Source: Amycolatopsis sp. FBCC-B4732
GTDB lineage: Bacteria; Actinomycetota; Actinomycetes; Mycobacteriales; Pseudonocardiaceae
Direction of reading: 5' to 3'
DNA length: 64,000 nucleotides
Assembly: GCF_023008405.1 (NCBI RefSeq)
Contig: NZ_CP095376.1
Location: 2,194,001 to 2,258,000, forward strand
Shown here: positions 1-10,500 of the stretch, piece by piece
Layout: each line of letters opens with the position of its first letter
How positions within the stretch are numbered: position 1 is the stretch's first letter
Translations under genes and position numbers: made by a program
Notes under the pieces: model-generated
What the model was told of the DNA's origin: nothing
What the model saw: the letters and a program-made list of their open reading frames with translations, nothing else
Database searches by the model: none

Positions 1-709
1 TGGTGCCCGGGTCGGTGCCGTTGTGGGCGATCCACAGTGGACTGTTCGCGGCGGTGCCGGTGTCGCCGCCGGTGCAGTTGGCCCACCAGCCGTTGGTCGT
101 GTAGATCGCCGGCCAGCGGTTCGTGCGGTCGTGGACGGTGGTGGTGAAGTCGGTGATCCACGCGGTCAGCTGCGCCGGGGTCAGGCCGTAGCACCAGCCG
201 GCCCAGTCGGCGGTGCCGTACGGGTTGTACTCGATGTCCAGCACCGGCGGCAGGGTGTGCCCGTCGGCGACCCAGCCGCCGCCCTGGGCGAGGAAGAAGG
301 TGGCTTGCGCGGCACCGGAAGCGGTGTCGGGCAAGGCGAAGTGGTAGGCGCCGCGCATCAGCCCGGCGTTCGCCGAGCCCGCGTAGTTCGCGGCGAACCG
401 GTCGTCGACGTAGGTCGTACCCTCGGTCGCCTTCATGTAGGCGAAGGTCGCCCCGTTCGTCGCGGCCGTGGTCCAGTCCACCGAGTTCTGCCAGTGGCTG
501 ACGTCCATGCCCGCCGCGTTCGGAGTCGCGGCCGCCGCCGCGGCGCGGGTCGTCGCGCGGGCCGAGCTGTGCCCTTCGACGCGGTGCACCATCGAACCCA
601 TGAAGTCGGATTCGGGATGGGCCGGCGTGCTGTTCGCTTGTGCGGGAACGGTGCACAACAGCATTCCCACCGCCAACGCGGGCACCACGACAAGGGCGCG
701 CAACACCAT
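1..709 (-). CDS. Secreted GH25 family lysozyme (3' part beyond window)
   Basis: Predicted secreted peptidoglycan muramidase. The N-terminus MVLRALVVVPALAVGML has a hydrophobic core ending in AQA near residue 25, a typical Sec signal peptide. The GH25 fold begins near residue 66 with GMDVSHWQ (Asp69), and the PPVLDIEYN motif (Asp158/Glu160) carries the acidic catalytic pair expected in GH25. The stretch GAYHFALP is also typical of the family. The ATG at 709 follows a strong GGAGGA site. The reading frame is open to base 1, so the C-terminal end of the catalytic domain and any cell-wall-binding module lie outside the window. The family assignment is firm; whether it serves wall turnover or predation cannot be told. 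Confidence 0.9.
   Translation of the reverse strand, partial: MVLRALVVVPALAVGMLLCTVPAQANSTPAHPESDFMGSMVHRVEGHSSARATTRAAAAAATPNAAGMDVSHWQNSVDWTTAATNGATFAYMKATEGTTYVDDRFAANYAGSANAGLMRGAYHFALPDTASGAAQATFFLAQGGGWVADGHTLPPVLDIEYNPYGTADWAGWCYGLTPAQLTAWITDFTTTVHDRTNRWPAIYTTNGWWANCTGGDTGTAANSPLWIAHNGTDPGT
31..41. repeat. 11-bp palindrome TCCACAGTGGA, copy 1
   Basis: Perfect TCCACAGTGGA inside the GH25 gene. Other exact or W-variant copies are at 7093-7103, 22271-22281, 23503-23513 and 48573-48583, with a one-mismatch copy at 45194-45204. Most copies lie within coding sequence, so it looks like a dispersed genome-wide word and not a local operator. Its function is unknown. Confidence 0.5.
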
Positions 710-921
710 GGAGTCCTCCCCGGTTTCGATCCGAGCGGGACTTTAACCGACGCCGAATTCCCTGGGTAGATCCAGTCCGGGAACCGAAGAAAACGGTTCG
801 TCGGTCAATTTCCCACCGGTATCGCGGCCGGTCGGTCGGCGCGGCCGATCGCGGCGATCGGGCGGCAGGGCACACTGACCGGGGAGCGTCTGGAGCCGGG
901 CGCGGAAACGAGGGGGTTCCT

Positions 922-1428
922 GTGCGGCGTTGGTGGGTGGCCGCGGCGGCCGGGGTCGTGGCCGCCGGTGTCGTAGTGGCGGTGGCGGTGTGGCCGTCGG
1001 GGGAGCAGCCGGACCTCCCGCCCGCCCGGGCGCGGGTGTACGCCGACTTCTCGGCGTGCCTGCTCACCGGGGGTCAGGGCCTCGCGAGCCCCGGCGCCGG
1101 CCCGGTCTGGGCCGGGCTGCAGGACGCGTCCGGCGACACCGGGATCAAGGTCTCCTACCTCGCCGCGGCCGGCCCGGCGACCGACGCGAACTACCGCCCG
1201 TACTTGACTTCCCTGCTCCAGCGCCGGTGCGACGTCGTCCTGACGGTGGGCGAGCCGGGCGGCGCCGTGGCGCTCGCCGAGGCCCCCGGGCACCCCGCCA
1301 CCGGGTTCGTCGTCGTGGGGGATTCCGGCCGGCAGGCGGCCAACGTCTCCCCCGTGCGGGTGACTGATCATGTCCGCCAGGACGTCGCCGAGGCGGTCCG
1401 GACGGCCGCGCACACCGCCGGGCACTGA
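922..1428 (+). CDS. Small secreted or membrane-anchored BMP-like substrate-binding protein
   Basis: A 168-aa protein. It starts with RRWW, then a hydrophobic segment (about residues 5-24) that acts as signal or anchor. The body contains ARVYADFSACLLTGG, a lobe with GIKVSYLAAAG, and DVVLTVGEPGGAVALAE. This resembles the first lobe of BMP-family (Med-type) solute-binding proteins but is about half the usual length, so one lobe only. The GTG at 922 gives the signal segment directly; the longer upstream frame reads through non-coding-looking sequence. No transporter genes adjoin it. Role unknown; it may be a degenerate or single-lobe binding protein. Confidence 0.6.
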   Translation: MRRWWVAAAAGVVAAGVVVAVAVWPSGEQPDLPPARARVYADFSACLLTGGQGLASPGAGPVWAGLQDASGDTGIKVSYLAAAGPATDANYRPYLTSLLQRRCDVVLTVGEPGGAVALAEAPGHPATGFVVVGDSGRQAANVSPVRVTDHVRQDVAEAVRTAAHTAGH

Positions 1429-1581
1429 GGAATTGGATTCGTTCGTCCGATTTGGTCCCTTTTGTTCTTCGCGGCTGGTGTCCGGGATCTCAAGACTGGT
1501 TGTTTTGGAGTCTTTTCCGGGCACCCTTCCGTGTGGTGAACTCATCCGCCGTTCGTCGGGGATGGACATCGAGGGGGACTC

Positions 1582-4500
1582 GTGCGTCATCGCGCTGCGC
1601 GGATTTGCGCTGCCTCAATTCTTTTGGGACTGGGGCTTTCGCTGGGCACCGGGCAGGCGGACGCGGCTCAGCTGACGCCGGGGCACCTGCCGGTCACCGA
1701 GCTCGGCTCGTGGCTCGGTTCGCTGTTCTCCGGTTCCCCGCACTGGGGCGCGACCCCGCGGCAGGGGGGCGGCACGGCCGACGGCAAGGGTCACGACGCG
1801 AGCACCGCGTCGACCCGCGCCCGCGGCGGGACGGGCCACGCGCCCGGCGCCGCACCCGGTGAGCTGCCGGCGGATCGGGACCACGGCCGGAAAGTGACGC
1901 CGGGACCGAGCGGCGTGGCGACCCGGGGCTTCGACGCCGCGACGAGCCGGCGCGACGCGGTGAAGTCGAGCGCCACGATGAACTACTTCACCAACGCCGA
2001 CGGCTCGGTCACCCGCGACTACACGCGGGGCCCGGTCAACTTCGCCGACGGGCCGTGGGGCTGGCGGCCGATCGACACGACGGTGCGCGGCGGCCAGGAC
2101 GGCCGCTGGCACGAGACCGCCAACTCGCTGGCCGTCGACTTCGCCGGCAGCGCGGCGGATCCCGCGCTGGCCACCCTGACCGTCGATGCCGGTCACGCCG
2201 TTTCCTACGGCCTGCAGGGAGCCCGTGCCGTCGCCCCGCGCGTCGACGGCCACGCCGCGACCTACCCGGGCGCGCTGGCGGGCACCGACGTGGCGCTCGA
2301 GCCGACCGCGACCGGGCTGAAGGAGTCGCTCGTCCTGCACGCCGCGACCGCGCCGAACACCTGGGTCTTCCCGCTGGCGCTCGACGGCCTGACCCCGCGG
2401 CTGGAAGCCGACGGTTCGGTGAGCCTGCTCGACGGCGGCGGCGCGACGCGGCAGCGGATCCCCCGCGGCTACGCCTTCGATTCGCGCGTCGACCCGGTTT
2501 CCGGCGAGCCCGCCACGACGTACGCGATCAAGTACGAGCTCAGCTCCGCGGCGGGCAAGCCCGCGCTGAAGATCACCCTGGACCCGAAGTGGCTGGCCGA
2601 CCCGGCGCGGGTGTTCCCGGTGACCGTCGACCCGACCTTCACCGACACGCCGTCCTCGACGTACGCCGAGATCGGCGCGCCCGGCGACCACTCGATGGAG
2701 AAGGTCGTCAAGATCGGGTCGTTCAACTCCGGGCCCGACTCGGCGAACACGTTCCTCCAGTTCCCGAAGGACATCGACGGCTCGCAGGTCACGGTGAGCG
2801 CCGCGACGCTGAAGCTGTTCGACACCTGGGCGTCGACCTGCACCGCCGAACGCTTCGACGTCGCACCGGTGACGCAGACCTGGACACCGTCCGGCGTCTC
2901 CGCGTACCCGGGGCCGTCCTACGGCGCGAGCATCGGCAACGTCACGCCGTCCGTGCCCACCGCGTGCGCCAACCGCGCGGCCGACCGCACCAAGGGCGAC
3001 TGGGTCAGCGTGCCGCTGTCCACGGCGACGTTCACCGGCTGGGCCAACGGGTCGGTGGCGGACAACGGCCTCGCCGTCTACGCGGCCACGAACGACTCGC
3101 TGCACTGGAAGCAGTTCGACTCCTGGCAGATGAACGCCGGGTTCCAGCCGGTGCTGTCGCTGACCACGAGCGGGAACGTGCCGCCGGTCGTCGACTCCGC
3201 CTACCCGGGCGCGGGTGGCGTCACCACCAGCCTCGTCCCGTTCCTGTTCGCCACGGCCCACGACATCGACGCCGGCCCGGGCGCGCTGAAGTACCGCTAC
3301 CAGGTCGCCGACCAGGCGGGCACGACCATCGCCGACTCCGGCCTGGTCGCCGAGGGCACCTGGCGGGTGCCGGCCGGGAAGCTCAAGTACAACCAGACCT
3401 ACTACTGGGCCGTGCAGGCCTACGACGGTTCGTCCTATTCGGCCGATCCGCCGTGGAACCCGCTCACCGTCAGCGTCGACCAGCCGCTGGTGACGTCGTC
3501 GCTGTCGCAGAACACCGGCGTGCACGGGGTCGAGCCCAGCATCGGCAACTACACGACTTCGGCCACCGACGCGGAAGTGCGCGGGGTCGGCCCGGCCCTG
3601 TCGGTGGTGCGCGACTACAACTCCCGGGATCCCCGCACGACCGGGGCCTTCGGCGCGGGCTGGTCGAGCGTGGTCGACGCGCGCGCGGCCGAGCAGTACG
3701 ACTTCGACGGCTCCGGCACGGTCGTCAGCGTGCTGGTGACCTACCCGGACGGCTCCGAAGTGGGCTACGGGAAGAACGCCGACGGCACGTTCTCCCCGCC
3801 GGCCGGGCGGTTCGCCACCTTCAAGGCGATCACCGGCGGCTACAGCCTCACCGACAAGAACGACACGGTCTACACCTTCACCCAGGCGCTCGGCTCGGGC
3901 GTCTACCAGCTGTCGTCCATCGCGGACGCCAACGGCCGCGCCGTGAACCTGACCGTCTCCGGCGGGCACCCCGCGACCCTCACGTCCGCGGTGTCCGGAC
4001 GGGCCCTGCACCTGGCCTGGACCACTCCGGCCGGCGCCACGAGCGCGCACGTCGCCACGGTCTCGACCGACGAGCTGACCCCGGGCACGCCGCTGACCTG
4101 GACCTACGGGTACACGGGCGACCAGCTCACGAGCGTCTGCCCGCCGGGCACCACGACCGGCTGCACCCGCTACGGCTACACGGCCGGTTCGCCGTACCGC
4201 ACCAGCGTCCTCGACGTCGGCCCGCACTCGTTCTGGCCGCTGGCCGAAGCGACCGGGACGACCGCGGCGAGCGCGGTGCTGACCAACGAAGGCGCCGACG
4301 CCGGCACCTACCACGACGTCACCCTCGGCCGGCCCGGTCCGCTCGCCGGGTCCGCCGCGACCGCCGCCGGGTTCAACGGCACCTCGTCGTACCTGCAGCT
4401 GCCGCGCGCCGACGCGGCCGCGCCGAACACGATGTCGGTGTCGATGTGGTTCAAGACCGCGGCCACCAACGGCGTCCTGTTCTCCTACAGCACCATGCCG

Positions 4501-7500
4501 CTGACCGAGACGACGAGCCCGGCGTCGCAGTACACGCCCGCGCTCTACGTCGGCAACGACGGCAAGCTCGTCGGCGAGTACTGGACCGGCGCCACGGACA
4601 AGACGATCACCACGGCCAACCCGGTCAACGACAACGCGTGGCACCACGTCGTGTTCACGCACTCCTCGACGAGCCAGGGCATGTACCTCGACGGCCAGTT
4701 CGTCGGGTCGTCGATCGGCGCGATCGTGCCGATGGGCCCGCAGAACCGCTACATCGGCGCGGGCTTCCTCGGCAACGCGTGGCCGGACCAGTCCCACAGC
4801 GGCCAGCCCGGCACCGCGACGTTCTTCAACGGGCAGATCGCCGACGTCGGCATCTGGGACAAGTCCGTCCCCGGCGTCCAGGAGATGCCGCTCTACCAGG
4901 CGGGCAAGCAGCAGGCCAGCCTGCTCACCTCGATCACCCGCCCGTCCGGCGCGGTGCACACGACCGTTTCCTACGACCCGGTTTCCCAGGCGGTCACCCA
5001 GATCGGCGACGAGAACGGCGGCACGTGGAAGTACGCGCCGCTGACCGCGGCCGGCTCGAGCCAGGTCTACCGCGGCGCCGTGCTCGGCTCGCACCCCGAG
5101 CTGTACCAGCGGCTCGCCGACGCGCCGGGCACGGCCGTCCCGGCGGGCGAGGTCAGCTACCGGCCCTCGGCCTACACGAACGCGACGCTCGGCGTCACCG
5201 GGCCGTTCACCGACTCGACCGCGGCGAAGTTCCCCGGCACGGTCGCCGGCGTCACCCTGCCCGACCACGTGGTGAGCGCGTCGAACACCGCGTCGGTCGA
5301 GCTGTGGTTCGCCACGACGTCCGCCGCGGCCGGCATGCTGTTCTCTACCGGGAACTCGCCGCTCGGCGCCGCGAACCCGTCGACCGGTGCGATGCCGGTG
5401 CTGTACGTCGGCACGGACGGCAAGCTGCACGGGCACTTCTGGGACAACTCCGTGGCCGGCATGGCCTCGGCGGGGAAGGTCAACGACGGCAAGTGGCACC
5501 ACGTCGTGCTCAGCGGTGCGAACACCAGCCAGGCGCTCTACCTCGACGGCCAGCAGATCGGCACGCTGTCCGCGCAGATCTTCAACGTCGACCCGTACGC
5601 CTTCGCCGGGGCGGGTGTGTTCAACACCGGCGGCTGGCCCGCGGCGCCCGCGGGCACCACCTGGAACTACTTCACCGGGTCCATCGGGGAGCTCGCCTAC
5701 TACCGGTCGGCGCTGTCGGCCGGCGAGGTCGCCCAGCACTTCCTCGCCGCGGGCAACTCGCAGGGGCTCGCCCCGCTGACGACCTCGACGATCACCGATC
5801 CCGGTGGCAAGACGTCGGTGCTGCAGTACGACCCGGCCGCCGGCAACCACAAGGTGGCCGAGACCGACACCGCCGGGCACCGGACGACCTACGGCTACGA
5901 CACGTCCGGGTTCCTGCACACCAGCACCGACCCCAACGGCAACGTGGTCACCGTCGGCCACGACGTCCGCGGCAACACCGTCTCGCAGACCACCTGCCAG
6001 AACCAGGCCGGCGAGAAGTGCTCGACGACCTATTCGACGTACTTCCCCGACGACACCACCCCGCAGCTGACGACCGCCGACGCGCGCAACGACCTGATGC
6101 TCACCTCGCGGGACGGCCGGTCGGCGAGCGCGACCGATCCGGCGTACCTGACGACGTTCGGCTACGACACCGCGGGCAACCGGACCTCGGTGACCACGCC
6201 ACCGGTCCCGGGCTTCCCGAACGGGCGCACCACGGCCATCGCCTACAGCGACGGCACCGCGGCCTACCCCGCCTCCGACACCGGCAACGTCCCGGCCGGG
6301 CTGCCGGTCAAGACGACCTCGCCCGGCGGCGCGGTCAACAAGATCGCCTACCGGCACAACGGTGACGTCGACAGCACGACCAACGCCGACGGGCTCGTCA
6401 CCCGGTTCACCTACGACCCGCTCGGGCGCGTGCTGACCAAGACCGCGGTGTCCGACAGCTACCCGGCTGGGCTGGTCACCTCCTACGGCTACGACGGCAG
6501 CGACCAGGTCGTCTCGCAGACCGACCCGGCGGTGACCGACCGGGTGACCGGCGCGGTGCACACGGCCGTCACCACCAGCGTCTACAACGCCGACGGCAGC
6601 ATCACCTCCCAGACCGTCGCCGACGGCACCGGCGGCGACGCCGCCCGGACCACCAGCTCGGTCTACAACGACAAGGACCAGGTCGCGTCCACCACGGACG
6701 CGAACGGCAACGTCACCACCTACACCTACGACGCCTACGGCAACAAGAAGAGCGAGACCGATCCCAACGGCACCGAAACGGACTGGACCTACGACGGCGA
6801 AGGCCGGCTGCTCACCCAGGGCTTCTGGTACACCGGCAACCCGGCCGACCCGCAGCCGGCGACGTTCCTGACGCAGAAGTCCAACGCCTACGACCCGGCC
6901 GGGCGCCTGGCGGCCGAAACGGACTCGATGGGCAACACCACCGCCTACACCTACACCGACAACGGGCTCACCTCGACCGTCACCCGCAAGGACCCGACCG
7001 GGCAGCAGTCCTTCGTCACCGAGTCGAACACCTACGACGCGGCCGGCAACCTCGTCGGCGCGGTCACCGGGAACGGCGCGAACACCTCGGCGTCCACAGT
7101 GGACGCCGCGGGCCGCGTCTCGCAGACCGTCGACGACCCCGCCGGCGCGGCGCGCACGACTTCGGTGTCCTACACCCCGGACGACAAGGTCGCCACGAGC
7201 ACGCAGTCGGACCCGTCCGGGCGCAGCCGCACGGTCAGCACCACCTACGACCCGATGGGCGTGCTCACGTCCCGGTCGCTCGCCGCCGACGGCGCCGGGC
7301 ACCCGGTCGGCTGGTGGAAGCTGAACCAGCCGTCCGGTACGACGGTCACCGACTCCTCGGGGACCGGCAACACCGCCGCCGCCTCCGCGGTCACGTGGTC
7401 CGGCGGAGCCGCGACCCTCGACGGCACCAGCTCGCAGATCGCCACCAACGGCCCGGTGCTCAACACCGCGGCCGCGTACACGGTGTCCGCCTGGGTCAAC

Positions 7501-10500
7501 CCGGCCACGCTCGGCACCGCCTGGCAGACCTTCGTCGTGCAGAAGGGGACCGTGATGAGCGGTCTCTACCTGGAGTACGACGGCTCCGCCCACAAGTGGT
7601 CGTTCTCACGGCACGGTACCGACGCCGCGAACGCGACGGTCTACCGCGCCGAATCGGCGGCGACCGCGCAGGCGGGGTGGACCCACCTCACCGGCGTGTA
7701 CGACTCCGGCACCGGCGCGATGACGCTGTACGTCAACGGCGCGGCCGCCGGGAGCACGACCGACCCGTCGCCGATGGCGTCGGGCGGCCCGCTGGTGATC
7801 GGGCACGGCTGGGCCGCCGGTGTCAGCGGCAACTACGCCACCGGTCAGGTCGGCGGCGTCCAGGCGTACTCGCGCGCACTGTCCGCGGCCGAGGTCTCGA
7901 CCCTCTTCACCGGCGGCCGGAACGGTGGCACCGTCGCGTCTTCGGCGGCGGAGACGACGACGTGGACGGTCGACCAGCGCGGGCTGCCGACGTCGATGAC
8001 CGACGCGAACGGCAACGTCACGGCCTACGCGAACGACGAGGCCGGGAACCCGGCGGTGACCACCGCGCCGACGGTGAACACCGAGACGAACGGCGGGGCG
8101 CCCGTCGCGGTGCACCCGGTCACCACGCTCGGCTACAACTCGTTCGGGGAGCCGGTCGAGAGCGTCGACCCGAACGGCAACCAGATCACCACGGTCTACG
8201 ACGCGTCGGGCCGGCCGGTGTCGGTCACCAACCCGAACTACAGCCCGCCGGGCGGCGGCGCCCCGATCACCGCGACCACCGTCCGCACCTACGACAAGAT
8301 CGGGCAGGTGGTGTCCGAAAAGGACCCGCTGAACCACGTCACCGGGTACGAGTTCGACCAGCTCGGCAACCTGGCCCGGCTCACCAAGCCGTCCGGGGCG
8401 AAGTCCGTGTCGACCTACGACACGAACGGCGATCGCCTGTCGGTGACCGACCCGAACGGCGCGCGCACCGAGGCGACCTACGACTTCCTGTCGCGGCCGC
8501 TGACGTCGACGGTGTTCGAGCGCTACCCCTCGACGCTGACCGCGACCACGACGAACTCCTACGCCGCGTCGCCGCTCAACCCCGGTGGCGCGAACCTGGC
8601 GTCGACCAGGACGCCGAACGGCGCGCTCACCTCCTACGGGTACAACGCGCTCGGGGAAACCACGTCGGTCACCGACGCCGCGGGCAACACGACCCGCTAC
8701 GGCTACAGCTACCTCGGCGAGAAGGCGTCGATCACCGCGGCGGACAACACGTCCACGGAGACGAGCTACGACCAGTCGAGCAGGCCGGTGCGGGTCACCC
8801 GCAAGGACGCGACCGGCGCGGTGCTGAAGCAGACGTCGGCGGCCTACGACGCCGGTGGGCGCCTGACGTCGAGTGTGGACGGCCGGGGCACGCCCCGGAC
8901 GTTCACCTACGACGCCGCGAACCGGCTGGCGAGCGAGCTCCAGCCGGTGTCGGCGACGTCGTCGATCACCACGACGTTCGGCTACGACGCGGCGGGCAAC
9001 CGGACGCGGTTCACCGACGGGCGCGGCAACCCGACGATCACCCGCTACAACCCGTGGAACCTGCCCGAGGCACTGGTCGAGCCGGCCACCGCCGCCTACA
9101 CCACCGACGCGGACCGGACGTCCACTTCGGTCTACGACGCGGCGGGCCGCCCGGTCACGCAGACCCAGCCGGGCGGGGTGACCGTCTCGGCGGGCTACGA
9201 CGACGACGGCAACCTGGTCAGCCAGACCGGCGGCGGCGCGGACGCCGCGACCGCGTCCCGGACGTTCGGCTACGACCCGGGCGGCCGGCTGACCTCGGTC
9301 GCCACCGCCGAAGCGGGCGTGACCGGTCACTCGGACCACCAGGCGGCCTCGAGCGAGACGCTGGGCTACAACGACCGCGGCGAACTGCTCACCGCGAGCG
9401 GGTCGGCGGGCTCGTCGTCGTTCGCCTACAACACCGACGGGCTGATGACCACGCGCACCGACGCGGCGGGCACCACCTCCTACGGCTACGACGGCGCCGA
9501 CCGGCTCTCGAGCATCACCGACGCGGCGACCGGCGGCGCCCAGACCCTGAGCTACAACGCGCTCAACCAGGTCAGCGGGGTGACGTACGGAACCGGCAAC
9601 ACCCGGACGTTCGGCTACGACGGCCTGCACCGCCTGACCGGCGACACGCTGAAGACGGCCGGGGGAGCGGCGATCGCGTCGGTCGGCTACGGCTACGACG
9701 GCAACGACAACCTGACGTCGAAGACGACCGCGGGCTTTGCCGGCGCGGCGGCCAACACCTACACCTACGACCTCGCCGACCGGCTGGCGTCGTGGAACAA
9801 CGGCGTCAGCACGGTGGCCTACGGCTACGACGCGGCGGGCAACCGCACGCAGGTGGGCTCGTCGACCTACACCTACGACGCGCGCAACGAGCTGACGTCC
9901 GACGGCTCGAACACCTACACCTACAGCGCGCGCGGCACGCTGCGGGAGCGGGCGTCCTCGACCAGCTCCCTGGTGTCCTCTTCGGACGCTTTCGGGCAGA
10001 TGATCGTGCAGGGTTCGCAGAACTTCGGCTACGACGGCCTCGGCCGGAACCTGACCGACACGACGATCGCGTCCGGCGCGACGACGACGTTCGCGTTCTC
10101 GGGCCTGGGCAACGCGATCGCCTCGGACGGCACGTCGACCTACAGCCGCGACCCCGGCGGCGGCCTGGTCGGCATCGCCTCGGGCGGCACCGGCGCGTTC
10201 GCGTTCGTGGACCAGCACACCGATGTCGTCGGGACGTTCACGGCGACCGGCTCGGCGTTGGCGGGTTCGAGCACGTACGACCCGTTCGGGAACGTGCTGG
10301 CGTCGGCGAACGTGAAGGGGCAGCTGGGGTACCAGTCGGGCTGGACGGATCGTTCGACGGGCAACGTGAACATGGCGGCGCGCTGGTACAACCCGGCGGT
10401 CGGGCAGTTCATGAACCGCGACACGGTGTCGAACAGCCCGGTGCCGAACCCGATGGAGGCCAACAAGTTCGCCTACGTCGACGACAACCCGATGACGGGC

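Noticed and set aside
433..746. Short ORFs in other frames over the GH25 gene
   Set aside because: The GH25 frame, open to the window edge, has signal peptide, catalytic motifs and an RBS; these are shadows.
1615..7593. Very long open frame on the minus strand (about 1,990 codons) opposite the RHS gene
   Set aside because: Arg/Gly/Val-rich composition without domains. It is the usual antisense shadow of a GC-rich gene; the plus strand has the clear RHS protein.
5900..10480. Apparent tandem DNA repeats, considered as CRISPR or satellite
   Set aside because: They are YD-repeat codons (GYD..GN) of varying length and sequence within one protein, without constant spacers.
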